This document shows positions 63,545 to 64,000 of a DNA stretch of 64,000 nucleotides, piece after piece. Below the pieces are notes generated by a model. It was not told the origin of the DNA. It did no database searches and saw only the letters and a list, made by a program, of their open reading frames with translations. The position numbers and the translations under genes were made by a program. This stretch comes from Ignavibacterium sp. GTDB lineage: Bacteria; Bacteroidota; Ignavibacteria; Ignavibacteriales; Ignavibacteriaceae. Position 1 is the first letter of the stretch; every line of letters begins with the position of its first letter. Where the stretch lies: assembly GCA_018335755.1 (NCBI GenBank), contig JAGXRK010000046.1, forward strand, positions 49,252 to 113,251, in the 5' to 3' direction.

Positions 63545-64000
63545 TGTCATTTCTAACCCGACTAGGGTGGGAAATCTCTTGTCATTTCGAACGAAGAGAG
63601 AAATCTTATGAATTGTTCAGATCTCTCCTCATTCCATTCGTCGAGATGACACAAAAAAATCGTTGTCATTTCGAACCCGATTAGGGTGAGAAATCTCTTG
63701 TCATTTCGAACGAAGAGAGAAATCTTATGAGTTGTTCAGATCTCTCCTCATTCTATTCGTCGAGATGACACAAAAATATCGTTGTCATTTCGAACCCGAT
63801 TAGGGTGAGAAATCTCTTGTCATTTCGAACGAAGAGAGAAATCTTATGAGTTGTTCAGATCTCTCCTCATTCTATTCGTCGAGATGACACAAAAATATCG
63901 TTGTCATTTCGAACCCGATTAGGGTGAGAAATCTCTTGTCATTTCGAACGAAGAGAGAAATCTTATGAGTTGTTCAGATCTCTCCTCATTCCATTCGTCG
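63545..64000 (+). repeat. Palindromic element array 8 (four units, cut by the window end)
   Basis: 3' ends are near 63637, 63747 and 63876, with a truncated one at 63995. Each unit has the TGTCATTTCGAACCCGATTA half followed by the TGTCATTTCGAACGAAGAGA half and ends in CGTCGAGATGACA. Repeats 2 to 4 are almost identical, with linkers ACAAAAATATCG, so this array looks recently amplified. It continues beyond the window. Confidence 0.92.

Overview
The window is AT-rich bacterial DNA from what looks like a member of the Ignavibacteria/Bacteroidota group. This placement is an inference. It rests on poor Shine-Dalgarno sequences at most starts, the order pheS-pheT-(coiled-coil protein)-zapA-6S-rny, many large lipoproteins and beta-barrel proteins typical of that group, a Na+-pumping methylmalonyl-CoA decarboxylase set, and occasional TAnnTTTG promoter-like boxes.

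Bases 1-25,900 are a conventional housekeeping half, almost all on the minus strand. They hold the end of a universal stress protein, polyprenyl synthase, tatC, glyA, and an envelope operon (glgA, gmhB, lipoprotein, beta-barrel, TPR lipoprotein). A small plus-strand pair follows (SPOR lipoprotein, hutI), then an Ig-like lipoprotein, mltG, tsaD, proline dehydrogenase, coaE, rny, a probable 6S RNA, zapA, a coiled-coil protein, pheT, pheS, rplT, rpmI, infC (best read with an ATC start), thrS, and tRNA genes for Val and Leu. Several intrinsic terminators sit directly against the next start codon.

Bases 26,300-32,040 hold a plus-strand operon for methylmalonyl-CoA epimerase and the sodium-pumping decarboxylase subunits, and a minus-strand aminotransferase.

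From 32.8 kb to the end every gene is on the plus strand and the content is accessory. It starts with wbpA-wbpB-wbpD-like genes for a diacetamido uronic acid, then a Wzc-like kinase, a beta-barrel protein, a four-helix-bundle gene between inverted GGAA/TTCC arrays, a GNAT, and a membrane protein plus O-antigen ligase. An 11-gene surface polysaccharide operon (48.5-60.8 kb) follows later. Three nucleotidyltransferase-fold toxin-antitoxin-like cassettes (MntA/HepT, a 57-aa protein plus nucleotidyltransferase, AbiEi/AbiEii) are interspersed.

The most striking structure is a family of palindromic elements of about 75-110 bp with TGTCATTTCGA-like ends. About 30 copies, all in the same orientation, sit in nine intergenic sites between 35.3 kb and the window end and are absent from the housekeeping half. 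Three arrays share a common leader sequence, and the AbiE cassette lies between two 62-bp direct repeats. I regard these repeat and cassette structures, and the four-helix gene, as the best candidates for something undescribed.
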